A stretch of 64,000 nucleotides of DNA from contig LNAC01001223.1 of NCBI GenBank assembly GCA_002007465.1, positions 1 through 64,000 on the forward strand. The letters are read 5' to 3'. Made by a program: the position numbers and the translations under genes. The stretch's first letter is position 1. Every line of letters starts with the position of its first letter. Under the pieces are notes generated by a model. That model saw only the letters and a program-made list of their open reading frames with translations. It was not told where the DNA came from and did not search any database. The stretch comes from Ailurus styani. Its lineage: Eukaryota > Chordata > Mammalia > Carnivora > Ailuridae. This document shows positions 36,890 to 48,266 of the stretch, one piece after another.

Positions 36890-37005
36890 TATCTACAAGT
36901 TCTTCTGATTACGTTTCACACAAGGAAATGAGATTCAGAGATTATGCGACTTGCCCAGATTACAAAGTGAGTAGCACTTTGAGATTAGAATCTAGACCTT
37001 AAGAT
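36890..37005 (-). repeat. MIR fragment
   Basis: 'AGGAAATGAGATTCAGAGAT' then 'GACTTGCCCAGATTACAAAG' match the reverse MIR core. Confidence 0.75.
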
Positions 37006-37059
37006 TTCCATTTTATGATTCCTTACATTTCAGTATACTGGGCTCTCCATTCCCCCTGT

Positions 37060-37230
37060 AGTCTTCAATGCCTTCTTCAGTGAATGACCTTCAGCAAGTT
37101 ACATGATCTTTCTGTGCCAGAGTTTAATTAGTGTTCCAAGAAGGTTGCAGTTGTCCACTTCTCAATATTGTGAGGACAATAATTAATAGCTATAAAACAC
37201 TCTGCAATACACAGCATTATATAAACACAA
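37060..37230 (+). repeat. MIR-like fragment
   Basis: 'CAGCAAGTTACATGATCTTT', 'TGTGAGGACAATAATTAATA' and 'TATAAAACACTCTGCAATAC' follow the MIR order with many changes. Confidence 0.6.
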
Positions 37231-37574
37231 ATGTGGTGCAAGCAAGTTTATTTCACAGTAATTAACTTGGCATCCAATAAGGGAGAAATCAGTAGAGCAA
37301 TTCCTGAATGACTTTGCAGAAATGACCATTTCTCCTGTATTTTTTTCTTCTTCTTCTTCATTTCTTCTGTATCTTAAGAGTATCCCACAGTCAGGAAAAA
37401 AAGATCAAACTTTGCATATGAGTGTATCCTAATATGTTTTTTAAGTGACTATTTTCTTCTTCAATATTATTCTCTAAGAGGCATGTACCTTCTTAATGGA
37501 AAAGTGGAAATGCTGAGTTTTATCAACAATGAGCATAAATCCTTCATGGATCATAATTTTCATGCATATTGTGT

Positions 37575-37790
37575 GAATTATTTCTAATTTATATAATAAA
37601 CCTGGAGGATAGATAATTTCATCTCCATTTTATAGATGAGAAATGCAAGGCTGAGAAGATTAAGTAACTTGATTAGGACCACTTCAGCTATTAAATGATG
37701 AAGGTGGATTTTAATCCATCTGTTTGATTCTGGGGTTTTCCTTTTCTTCCTGATTTGTGACATTGTCATAATCACTAGGCTATGCACCTT
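37575..37790 (-). repeat. MIR SINE
   Basis: 'CATTTTATAGATGAGAAATG' followed by 'GATTAAGTAACTTGATTAGG' and a degraded head is the reverse MIR. Confidence 0.8.
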
Positions 37791-38451
37791 CAGTTGGCTT
37801 TACAGAAATAATATAAATTGAGTATGATCCATTCATACTCTCATGCTTGTCTGTCTTGGTAGTCAATGATCCACTCTTTCAACTTGCTGGACAGGCTAGC
37901 AGCACAATCTAGGACCATGAGACACACGAAAATCCTTGTAACTCAAATGCAGTTCAAAGCCAAGACTTTACCAACTTTAGTTGTCCAAGCCAGAGTAAAA
38001 ATCATTATATCTCACCTACCTCTTTTATTTCCAGTCCAAGTAGAAAAACAAAAACCAAAACAAAACAAAACAAAACAAAAATAAAGAACTGGAAAGACCA
38101 AAACAATTTTGGCTGCATCAAAATTTAAAAATAATTATTTCTGCACCAAATATTTCTTTGATTTTATGTGTGTTAATTCATACCTCCTTTTAAAAATGTT
38201 TTATAGTCATTTTTTATTTCATAATTTTTTTCAAAAATCAACTTAAATGTTTAATGGCTAAATTGTAATGGATTGCACATGATGCTATGGTGTGTGTGTG
38301 TGCATGTATATGTGTATATATACAGAATTTTACATATAGGTAATTTCACATATATATGCATTTTTCTTTAATCATATCCTAGATTTAGAAATTTAGTGTG
38401 TTTCCAGTTTTATTTTGCTATTATAAATAATTATAAAATCCACTATTTCAG
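37791..38451. other. intergenic sequence with simple repeats
   Basis: No gene is visible. An (AAAAC)n run lies at about 38051-38080 and a (TG)n/(TA)n stretch at about 38291-38322. Confidence 0.55.
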
Positions 38452-38612
38452 GGGCACCTGGGTGGCTCAGTTGGTTAAACATGATCTTGGGGTCCTGGGA
38501 TCAAGCCCCATGGCCAGCTCCCTGCTCGCAGAGTCTGCTTCTCCATCTTCCTCTGCCCTTTTCCCCCCTGGTAATGCTCTCTCTCTCAAATAAATAATTA
38601 AAATCTTTTAAA
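38452..38612 (+). mobile_element. Can-SINE with an internal deletion
   Basis: The head GGGTGGCTCAGTTGGTTAAA passes straight into CATGATCTTGGGGTCCTGGG, so the usual 'GCATCTGCCTTCGGCTCAGGT'-type segment (21 bases) between the two promoter boxes is gone. The tail is CTCAAATAAATAATTAAAATC. Confidence 0.9.
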
Positions 38613-38814
38613 AAAATCTACAATTTCAGATTTCATAGGTCGTACCTATTAATTTATTTCCTTAGAATTTGGAAAAGCCTTTTAAAAAACAAAGTTAAAT
38701 ACTTCTCAGATTAAAATTTGCATAATGTATTTTAATTTACTGAAACTCTCTTAAGAAATTTTATCTTATGCCTAAGTAAAAGAGCCCTAAACTAATTATT
38801 AGGGATTTTTTTCT

Positions 38815-39775
38815 TTTTAAAAATAGACTTCCAATTTTTGAGTAATTTTAAGTTGACAGCAAAACTGAACAAAATACAGAAAAGTCCCTGCCCCCAAAAG
38901 CATTATTTCACCTACTATCAACATCTTATATCAGAGTGGTACAGAGGTTAAAATCAATGAACCCACATTAACACCAAAGTTACCCAAAGTCAGTAGTTTA
39001 CAGTAGGGTTCATTCTGTATTGTACATTCTGTATGTTTTGACAAACTTATAATGACATATATCCACCAATATAGCAGGATACGGAATAATTTCACTGCCC
39101 TAAAAATCCCCTGAATTTTATTTATTCATTCCCTTGTCTTACAAACCACTGATACTTTTACTTATAACCTCATAGTTTTGATTTTTCCAGAATGTCATAT
39201 AGTTAAAGTCATGCAGTTTTCCATCACTTAGTAGTATATATTTAAGTTTCTTCCATGACTTTCCATGACTTCACAGATCCTTTTCTTTTGGGGGAGCACT
39301 GAATAATAATTCATTTTCTGGTTGTATCAAAGTTTATTTGCACTTTCATCTGCTGAAATGCATATTGATTACATCTAAAATCTGTCAAATATGAGTAAAG
39401 AAGTTGTAAACATCTCTGTACAGGTTTTGTGTGGATATAATCTTTAAACTCCTTTGGGTAACTATCAAGGAGCATGATTGCTGAATTGTATGCTAAGAGT
39501 GGGTTTAGCTTTATAAGAAATTGCCAAAATGTCCTCCAGTGCAGCTATATCTCTCTGCATTCTCACCAGCAATGAGTGAGTGTTCATGTTTCTCCACTTC
39601 CTCACTAGCATTTGGTGTTTTCAGTGTTTTGAGTTTTTGCCATTCTAAAAGAGGTGTGCACTGATATTTTTTCTATTCATAATAACAAATTATATTGAGC
39701 GTATTTTCAATGGCTTATTTGCCATCTCTCTTGGATGAGATGACTGTTCAGATCCTTTTGGCCATTTTTTAATAT
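38815..39775 (-). repeat. ancient L1, 3' part
   Basis: Antisense landmarks such as 'GTTGACAGCAAAACTGAACA', 'TCCTTTGGGTAACTATCAAG' and 'GCATTCTCACCAGCAATGAG' are those of old L1M-type ends. It is more diverged than the L1 block to its right. Confidence 0.78.
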
Positions 39776-40270
39776 TTTATTTTTTTTACCATTTAGTTTT
39801 TAGATTTTTTTAAAAAACTTCAAGAATGATTAACATACAGTGTTACATTAGTTTCAAGTGTACAACATAATGGTTCATATCACTCTGTACACAGCACAAT
39901 AAGTGTAGTTACCATTTGTCACCAGTGTTACTACAATCACATTGACTACATTCCCTAAGCTGTATTTTTCATCTCCATGACTTATTTACTTTCTAATTGG
40001 AGCTTTTTACCTCATAATCCACTTTAACTGTATCACCCACTCTCCTTGCCTACCTCCCCTCTGGCAGGCACCAGTTTCTTTTCTGAATTTAAGAGTCTGT
40101 GTTTTAGTCTTATTTTGTATTTGTTCATTTCTTTCTTAACTGCCACATATGAATGAAATCATATATTTGTTTTTGATTGACTTATTTCACTTAGCATTAT
40201 ACCTTCTAGGCCCAACCATGTTGCTGCAAATGGCAAGATCTCATTCTTTTCTATGACTGCATAGTATTTC

Positions 40271-40272
<2 letters not shown>

Positions 40273-40313
<41 letters not shown>

Positions 40314-40327
40314 AAACACACACACAC
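40273..40327. repeat. (CA)n microsatellite inside L1
   Basis: CA runs at 40273-40311 and 40316-40327 sit between 'GCATAGTATTTCTT' and 'CATCTTCATCCATTCATCT'. Confidence 0.97.
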
Positions 40328-41082
40328 CCCATCTTCATCCATTCATCTATTGACGGACACTTGGATTGCTTCTGTATCTTGGCTATTGTAAATAATGCTG
40401 CAATAAACATAGTGGTATGTATATCTTTTTGAATTAGTATTTTTGTTTTCTTTGCGTAATTACCCAGTAGTGCAATTTTTTATTTTTTGAGGAATCTCCA
40501 TACTATTTTCCACAGTGGTAGTACCCATTTGCATTCCCATCAACAGTGCACAAGTGTTCCTTTTTCTTCACATCCTCATCAATACTATTTGTCTTTTTGA
40601 TTCTAGTTACTCTGACAGCTGTAAGGTGATAGCTCATTGTGGTTTCAATTTGTATGTCCTTAATGATTAGTGATGTTGAGCATGTTTTCATATGTCTGTT
40701 GGCCATTTGTATTTTTTCTTTGGAAAAAATGTTTTTAAAAAAAGTAAAAAAGTCTGTTCAGGTCCTCTGCCCATTTTTAGCTGGATTACTTGCTTTTTTG
40801 GTGTTGAGTTATAGAAGTTTTTTATATATTTTGTATATTATCCTTTTATCAAATATATCACTTGCAAATAAATATCTTCTCCTATTCAATTTTCTCAGTG
40901 CCTTTTCATTTTGCCTTTTCATTTTGTCAGTGGTTTTCTTTTCTGGGCAAAAGCTTTTTATTTTTGGTGTAGTCTCAGTAGTTACTTTTGCTTTTGTTTC
41001 CCTTGCCTGAGGAGATATATATAGAAAATGTTTTTATGGCTAATGTCAAAGAAATTACTATCTGTTCCAGGAGCTTTTTTTT

Positions 41083-41272
41083 TTTTAAAGATTTTATTTA
41101 TTTATTTATTTGACAGAGAGATCACAAGGCGGCTGAGAGGTAGGCAGAGGGAGAGGGGGAAGCAGGCTCCCTGCTGAGCAGAGAGCCTGATGTGAGGCTC
41201 GATCCCAGGACCCTGAGATCATGACCTGAGCCGAAGGCAGAGGCTTAACCCACTGAGCCACCCAGGTGCCCC
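41083..41272 (-). mobile_element. Can-SINE nested in L1
   Basis: It has a GGTGGCTCAGTGGGTTAAGC head at the right. CTGTTCCAGGAGCTTTT before and CTGTGTTCTAGGAATTTT after suggest a diverged target-site duplication. Confidence 0.93.
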
Positions 41273-43045
41273 TGTGTTCTAGGAATTTTATGGTGTCAGG
41301 TCTCACCTTTAGGTTTTTAATCCATTTTGAGTTTATTTTTGTGGATGGTATAAGAAACTAACCCAGTTTCATTCTTTTGCATGTAGCTGTCCAGTTTTCC
41401 AAGAACTATTTATTAACGATATTGTCTTTTCCTCATTGTATATTCATTGAATCTGAAATTGCTTTGGATAGTACAGACATTTTAGCAATACTGGTTCTTC
41501 CAATCCATGGGCATGGAGTATCTTTACATTTGTTTATGTCATCTTCAATTTCACCGTGTTTTATAGTTTGCAGAGTATAGGTCTTATATTTCCTTGGTTA
41601 ATCATATTTCTAGGTATTTTATTATTTTGGTATAATTGTAAATGGGGTTGTTTTCTTAATTTCTCTTTGTACTATTTTGTTATTAGTGTATAGAAATGCA
41701 ACAGCTTTCTGTATATTGATTTTGTATATTGCAACTGTACTGAATTCATTGATCAGTTCTAGTGTTTGGGGGAGTTTTGGGGGTTTTGTATGTATAGTAT
41801 CATGTCTTCTACAGGTAGTTAATAGGTTTACTTCTTTCTTATCAATACAGATTATTTTTATTTCTTTTTCTTGTCTGATTGATGCATCTAGGACTTCCAG
41901 TACTATGTTAAGTCAAAGTGATGGGATTGGACATCTTTGCTTGTTCCTGATATTAAATGAAAAGCTTTCAGTTTTCACCACTGAGTATGAATATTAACTG
42001 TGGGTTTTTCACATATAGCATTTATTATGTTGAGGTATGTTCCCTCTAAATCTACTTTGTAGGACATTTTTATCATAAGTGAATATTATACTTTGTCGAA
42101 TGCTTTTTTTCTCCGTCGCTGAGATAATGGTATGTTTTTCATCTTTTCTCTTGTTAATGTAATGTATCATATTGATTAATTTGCAAATATTGAAGCATCC
42201 TTGCATCTGCAGAATAAATCCCATTCAGTTGTGGTGTATGAGTTCAGTTTGCCAGTATCTTGCTAAGGATTTTTGGATCAATGTTTATCAGAGATATTGG
42301 CCTATAGTTTTATTGTTGCTGTTGTTGTTGTTGTTTACAATATATTTACCTGGTTTTGGCATCAGGATAATGTTGGCCTTATAGAATATTAGAAGCTTTC
42401 CTTATTCTTTTATCCCTTGGAATATTTTGAGAAGAGTAGAATTCACCTGTGAAGCCCTCTGGTCCTGGACATTTGTTTGTTGGAATTTTTGTTAGTTTGT
42501 TTGTTTTTATTACTGATTCAATTTCATTGCCGGTAATTGTTGTGTTCAAATTTTCTATTTCTTCCTGTTTCAGTTTTGGGAGGCTATATGCTTTTTAGGA
42601 ATTTATTCATTCCTTCTAGTTCATCTAATTTGTTATTATACAATTTTTCATAATATTCTCTTATAATCCTTTGTATTTCTGTGGTGTTATTTCTCCTCCT
42701 TCATTTCTGATTTATATATTTGTGTTCTCTCTCTTTTTTTATTGATGAGTCTGGCTAAAGTTTTATCAATTTTGTTTATCTTTTTGAAGAACAAGCTCCT
42801 GGTTTCATTGATTCGGTCTTTATTTCTGCTCCTATGTTTATTTCCTTCCTTCCACTGCCTTTAGGCTTTGTTTGTTCTTCTTTTTCTAGGTCCTTTGAGT
42901 GTAAGTTTAGGTTGTTTGAGATTTTTCTTACTTCTTAAGGTAGGCCTGTATTGCTATAAACTTCCCTCTTAGAACTGCTTTTGCTGCATCCCAAGGATTT
43001 TGGATCACTGCATTTTCATCTTCATTTGTCTTCGTGTATTTTTTT

Positions 43046-43909
43046 TTAAGTAAGTTATTATTGACTAATAGTATCTGCATGTGTGTTTATGTGTGGAATT
43101 AACTATTTTATTATTTTTGGTAATCAGACATCTGATTAAAATAAGGCATCACACTGATTAAAATTACAAACATGATTTGCCTTGAACTTTTTGTCCTGTT
43201 TTCTGGTTGAGGATTGTGTGCTTACACAATCAAACAATAGGGTGATCATATCTGGAAATTAAAAATTAAATAAAGGTCAATTAGGTGGAAAGGAAAAACG
43301 AAGGAGAAAAAAGTAGTCTAGTTATCTTTTCAGTATCAGGATTTCAAAATAATGTATAGATAATGAATTGTTCCATTCCCTATTTCCATGGCAACAAGTA
43401 GTTTTAATAATACCAAACATACCTGTGCTTTGCCTTACCTTAACTCATCAGCATGACTTGCAGTCAATTGTTCCCTCCATATTCATTTGCATTTGGCAAG
43501 GCAGCAGTCACTTTAAACCCCCCTTGATTTGATAACTCAGTGAGCATATTCTCTTCTATCCGTAACTGTGATCCTAAGATGATCACTTAACCCAAGTCAT
43601 ATCACTGAAGGCCAAAAAGCATCCATTCCATTCAAAAACTTATATTTGTGCTGTTGAGAAAGTAAACTCTTCTACTTGCTTACCTTGTGGTGAAGCTTCC
43701 AGGGACCATAAAGGTTGCTTAAAACTGACACTAAGAAAGTCAAACTGGGCTGGAAGATATCACCTGAGGTCCAAATGCCACTGTGCTTAATGATTGTGAA
43801 TGCATTCCTACTTAAGTATGAGTCTACTCCTAATATTTTAGTATGTGAGCCAAGAAATACTTTCCTTTCATTGTAAGCCAAATTGAGTCAGACTTACTGT
43901 CCCTCACAA
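43046..43909. other. unique intergenic sequence
   Basis: No gene or clear interspersed repeat is visible. Confidence 0.5.
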
Positions 43910-44115
43910 CTCAAAGTTGTAACTTCATGAATCCTTTACTTTCCTTCATAGCACTTTTCTGAGTGCAATTTTATTATTTATTTAATTCCAGTCTCTCTCC
44001 CTAGACTGTAGTCTCTGTGTGAGCAGCAGCATCTCATATATCAATAGCTGCATCCCCAATGCCTGGAACAGGTCTGACCCTTAGTACTGAATGACTGAAT
44101 AAACAATTCAAGCCA
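43910..44115 (+). repeat. L2 LINE 3' end
   Basis: 'CTCTCCCTAGACTGTAGTCT', 'GCATCCCCAATGCCTGGAAC' and 'CTGAATGACTGAATAAAC' are the L2 3' end in order. Confidence 0.82.
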
Positions 44116-44519
44116 TGTATTAATTTTCAAAAAGCTTAAGAAGTTAACATTACAGAGCTTTTTTTATGTGCATAAGAGATATCTGTTGTTTCAAGATGAT
44201 AATATTTATATGCTGAAATCCACTTAAATTTACAAAGTATATGTAATCATTTTCTATAAAGATTGCCCATAAACTTCAGTTTGGATGATACCAAGGTTTC
44301 CTTTTTCCTGTGTAAATTGGGCAAAGTATTTTTCTAAGCCTCAGTTTCCTTACCAGTGAAAAGTGTTCACCTCAAGGCAGGCAACCATACATAACAGCCT
44401 CATGGTAAGTTGAATTACTATTAGTACAAAGGAACTAACCAGATAACCAGAGAGAAAAGGGAACATATATAGTCAGTTCAAAACCAAAGTGCTTGAGTGG
44501 ACAAAAGCAAAGGCCAGGA
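44116..44519. other. sequence just downstream of PTPRD
   Basis: A MIR-like scrap lies at about 44315-44365 ('AAGCCTCAGTTTCCTTACCA'). On the minus strand 44495-44515 is rich in T and TG (TTTGCTTTTGTCC), fitting a downstream element for cleavage at the PTPRD poly(A) site. Confidence 0.5.
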
Positions 44520-44537
44520 CTGCATAACACTGACATT

Positions 44538-44543
44538 TTTATT
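44538..44543 (-). promoter_or_regulatory. PTPRD: candidate distal poly(A) signal AATAAA
   Basis: On the minus strand the context is TTCTAATAAAAATGTCAGTG, with CA-type cleavage positions within about 15 bases and a T/GT-rich stretch just beyond. It is chosen as distal because repeats (MIR, L2, then L1) begin beyond it. Confidence 0.55.
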
Positions 44544-45904
44544 AGAATTCATTTGTAACAAATGGAACTTGTGTCAGCAAAGAACTGATTTTCATACAGA
44601 CTTCTTTCGCCACCAATGTAACGAAGTAAGAAAATAAAAAGCACGCCTTTCATTCTGTAAAACATTTACGCGTACTACTAATTAGAGGTAATTGTATTTT
44701 TTTAACAAGCCATTTTACAAGTTATTTTTTTAAATTTTTCAGTCTATGCATCCAAAACGAGAGCAAAGAACACAACTGTTATTATCTTTGTAAAGACACT
44801 CCAAGCTTGAATGGCAAAGCCACATAGCAGATGGATAGGATGGATCTGTAGCCTTCTGATCTCTGCTGGAGTATCAGGGCACCCATAAACCCAAAGGAAA
44901 CCAAAACACAAAGAGGAAAAAAAAAGAGGAATTAAAAATAAAATGGAGGGGCTAAAACAAACCCAAAAAATAAACAGGAAAGAAAAAAAATCTCTGTTAC
45001 TGAAGAATTTTTTTTCCCTTCCTGTGTTTATGTTGTGTTATTTACATACACACAAATGAATTTCTGAAGGAGTTTCTTACAGATGGGTTCAAGTAATAAC
45101 ATTATTGGGTGTAGAATCAATAGGGCAGTGCATAGTACAAAGGTATAGAAAGTGCAAAGTTCCCTAGAGGCCCTTCCCTCCCCTGGCTGTCCTTGCCGTT
45201 GTCTAACCATGCAAATCATTTTTAAAAAAGAGCTAAAATAAAGTTCTGTACAAATCACTTTTTATATATTTTGATTTTTTTTTACCATTGTAACTAATTA
45301 CAAAATTATACATAACTACACGTACATAGGTAAATAATAGCACCGTACTGGTTATGATGATGAAAATAATTGGAAACTTGAAAGTTTATGTAATGGTAGA
45401 TAAAGATGTTTACCTGGGAAAATCAAACTAGAATGGTTGTACAGAAAAGCACAGAGTGGAATGCACATCAATGACAGTAAGGGAGTTAGTTCTCGGAACA
45501 GCGCCTAAACAATAAGATATCTGAATAGTCTCTGCCTTGTTTGTATGGTATGCATCCCATTAATTTTCTTCTTGTGATTATTCTTCTCTTTCCCTTCGCC
45601 AAATGGGCAGTTTTTATTTCAGGGAGAGAAACTGCTCATTGGCCAGGCTTTCTGGTGTGTAATATACACCATCTGATTCTACATGTCTAACGTGGCACGT
45701 CTGCAAGTCTGTCTGACCCCCTTTGATTCACTAAATGAAAATCACAGCACTCAGTAATCTGGCACTTGGATAAATCTCCAAAAGATACAAACTAAAAGAA
45801 AATAACAGAGCCACATAGTGCACATTCTTCTCTGGTTCTGATGTAGGTTAGAGAGTCTCATTCTGAGGTAGCCTTCTAAATACTTTTTTTTTTAGCATTA
45901 TTTT

Positions 45905-45961
45905 TTTCTTTTTTTTCTTATTTTTTTATTTTATTTATTTATTATTTATTATTTTTTTTTT
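45905..45961 (-). promoter_or_regulatory. PTPRD: AATAAA-rich A/T cluster, possible proximal poly(A) region
   Basis: On the minus strand several overlapping AATAAA/AATAAT words occur inside an A-rich stretch. They could serve as an alternative poly(A) signal, or the stretch may only be a low-complexity A tract. Confidence 0.35.
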
Positions 45962-47727
45962 ACAAAAGTGCTCAAATATGATGCTTGCAAGTGTTTGGTC
46001 TCTTGGATTTCATCCTGCTAGTGATGGTAAAATGTGGAAAACAAAAATCCTTGTATGTTGAACATCAATGAAGCTAAAATTAAACCAAAATATTATATCT
46101 ATACCAAAACTCTTTAAGAGTTCCTTGGATATTTTGAGGGTTCTTTAAAATCATATAAGATATGGCCAACTCATGCCATTTTCCATGGCTTCCTATAGCA
46201 ATTACGTTGGAAAATTTGGGATTATGTTGGAAAATAAATAATTGTTTAATTTCCCCTTTTAGAAAAATCCTAATGGATTAGTAAATATATTCCAAAGTTG
46301 ACAATGATATTTGTCACTAAAATAAGTTTGGTGCAGCTATTGACTGTTCCAGGACAGATTTGGAAGGGATTCTAAACAAAATAAGTAGCTTTTCCTGATG
46401 TTGGCAACCATGAAAGGAAGGGCCCTGATTATCCAAGTGCTTTGGGCTGGTACAATCACTAACATCCCCGACTTAGTTGAAAACTAGGAATGCATATTAT
46501 TCAAAGAGTTTTTGTACAAGTGGTAAACAGATAATGCTTTAATTGGAAGAGTAACATATATGAACAACTAATGAAAATATGAACCAAAAGCTAAAAAGAA
46601 ATGCTATTAAAATAGGCATCAATTATAAGGCACTCTAAATGCATAACTAAAACCAAAAGAAAACAAAGTACAGCACTTCCCAGTTGTGCTGTATGCCACA
46701 AATGTTTCTGACTGAACAGAGTAACATGAGTTTGGCTTTGCCCCTGTTACATATCATAAATGCAAATTTCATAGCACATATTATAGACAATATACGATTG
46801 AATACATTGTTTTTTAAACAACTTGATAGCTGATATATTACAACATTCTCCCCTCCTAAAGGGATATGCACTGACCTTTCCCACATGCACACCTCTTAGA
46901 TATTTAATAATATTTTTATTGCACTAGAGTGTTAGAAGTATTGAACTTTGTTGGAAGCCTGGCTAACAAAAGGATATTTGTGAATATGAGTAGGTGGGTG
47001 GGAGGAGACTGGATAGGAAATTCGGGGGTGAGGCTTGACAATCACTGATGTGCATTCCTCATTTCCCTTAAAATTAAAATTTTATGATATTAAGAAATAC
47101 TCATATGTCATAAAATTAATAAGAAATTGGAAAAGATGTTTGTAATAGCTTCTCTACCTAAAAACAACAATAACAAAAACAATTAAAAAACCCCAAAACT
47201 AATTCATGGAAGAACTGAATGATAGCTATATCTATCTTTTTGTGTGGGCACACTGTCTATATATACATAGACACCCCTGTAAAATATGGATATATATGTA
47301 TATATGTTAGCAGCAACTTTATACTTTGCGCCTCCCTGTTGATTCCAAAAACAAAACAAACAAAATAAAGTTCTCTTTGACTCTTTGAAGAGAATGGGTA
47401 CTTTCTCAGTAACCAAAACTGAACAGAAGTGTAAAAGTAATATCTGACAAGACACATACTGTAGATTAAGAATATTGCACAAAAATGTGCAAACTTTCAA
47501 ATTATTTGATATTTCTACAGCAAGATATTACAGATAACAGTTCTACAGCTTAAAAAAACCCTACAATTTGGAAATAAAAAATGAAGAGTTATGTAACTTT
47601 TTTAAAATTCACTTTATCGAATGATACATTTGTTAAAAAAAAGTTTACACAGTTAAAAATGAAGCACAGGTCAGCAGTATCTTTACAATACTAAAAAACT
47701 AAATCAAGGACTTTCTTCCTAAACATT

Positions 47728-47744
47728 CCCCCCCGACCCCCCCC
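47728..47744 (-). other. PTPRD: G8-UC-G7 tract in the PTPRD 3' UTR, potential RNA G-quadruplex
   Basis: The plus strand has C7, GA, C8, so the mRNA reads G8 UC G7 about 455 nt after the stop codon. It can be parsed as four GGG runs separated by one or two bases, meeting the usual quadruplex pattern. Whether it folds or acts is unknown. Confidence 0.6.
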
Positions 47745-48197
47745 TAAAATGTTATTATGAGCATTATGGTGGGAAGGGGCGATGTCGCAGCAGAGTCCAT
47801 TTTGTCACGAGAAGCCACACCAGCAAACATCTTGCACTGAACTGCAGGACTCTGGCAATTTCTCCTCACACCTAGCAAGCAATTCTGAACAAGATGGTGG
47901 TTCTTTGCTGTGATTTCTTCTTCCCTTTATTTTGAATCCTTGAGGTATCTGTAAAAATCCTTCAGATGCCTCATCAGTCAGGATTCTTTTTATTATTTTT
48001 CAGGTTAGATTATTAAACTGTGAATTCTTGGTCCACCCAGAAGAGTTTGTTTTTATTTTGTTTTGTGTGTAATAGTCCCACTAAGTGGTAGTTAGCTAGA
48101 AGTTAAGAAGGACTTCTCAAGTGCCCTGTATGGCTCAGAAGAGACTCCGTGGATACTGAAGGGCCTGCAGTAAGAACCCAGAGTGGGCTAGGGGATT

Positions 48198-48266
48198 CTA
48201 CGTTGCATAGTGATCAAAGCTGCCCAGGTACTCCAGTGCGGCTCGGTAGCAGAACTGGTACTGGTC
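48198..48266 (-). CDS. PTPRD: PTPRD terminal coding exon (C-terminus of D2)
   Basis: This exon gives the last 22 residues, beginning DQYQFC and ending in GSFDHYAT, then TAG at 48198-48200. The GSFDHYAT tail is shared by all three LAR-family receptors (PTPRD, PTPRS, PTPRF). The acceptor reads CTCCTGCAG/GAC and the junction is phase 0, directly continuing the VQTE end of the previous exon to rebuild the QTEDQYxF motif that packs behind the phosphatase P-loop. An intron of 1468 bp separates it from the next exon upstream. The exon continues without interruption into the long 3' UTR. Confidence 0.97.
   Translation of the reverse strand, partial: DQYQFCYRAALEYLGSFDHYAT

Larger units (their letters stand above)
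39790..43045 (-). mobile_element. L1, 3' UTR and much of ORF2, 5' truncated
   Basis: The antisense L1 runs from an A/T-rich 3' end through 'CTTGGCTATTGTAAATAATG', 'CCATTTTGAGTTTATTTTTG', 'ATCCATGGGCATGGAGTATC', 'CCCTCTGGTCCTGGACATTT' and 'GTTTCATTGATTCGGTCTTT'. Similarity stops near 43045. Frames are broken, with no intact ORF2. It holds a SINE and a CA repeat. Confidence 0.9.
44520..48197 (-). other. PTPRD: PTPRD 3' untranslated region (inferred extent)
   Basis: The stretch runs from the stop codon to a candidate poly(A) signal and is AT-rich. It lacks the SINE and L1 insertions that fill the region to its left, as expected of sequence under constraint. The distal end is inferred from the AATAAA at 44538-44543. 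Other AATAAA words in the same strand, notably the cluster at about 45920-45960, could give shorter isoforms. It contains a G-rich tract (47728-47744 on the complement). No long open frame or intron signature is evident. Confidence 0.7.
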
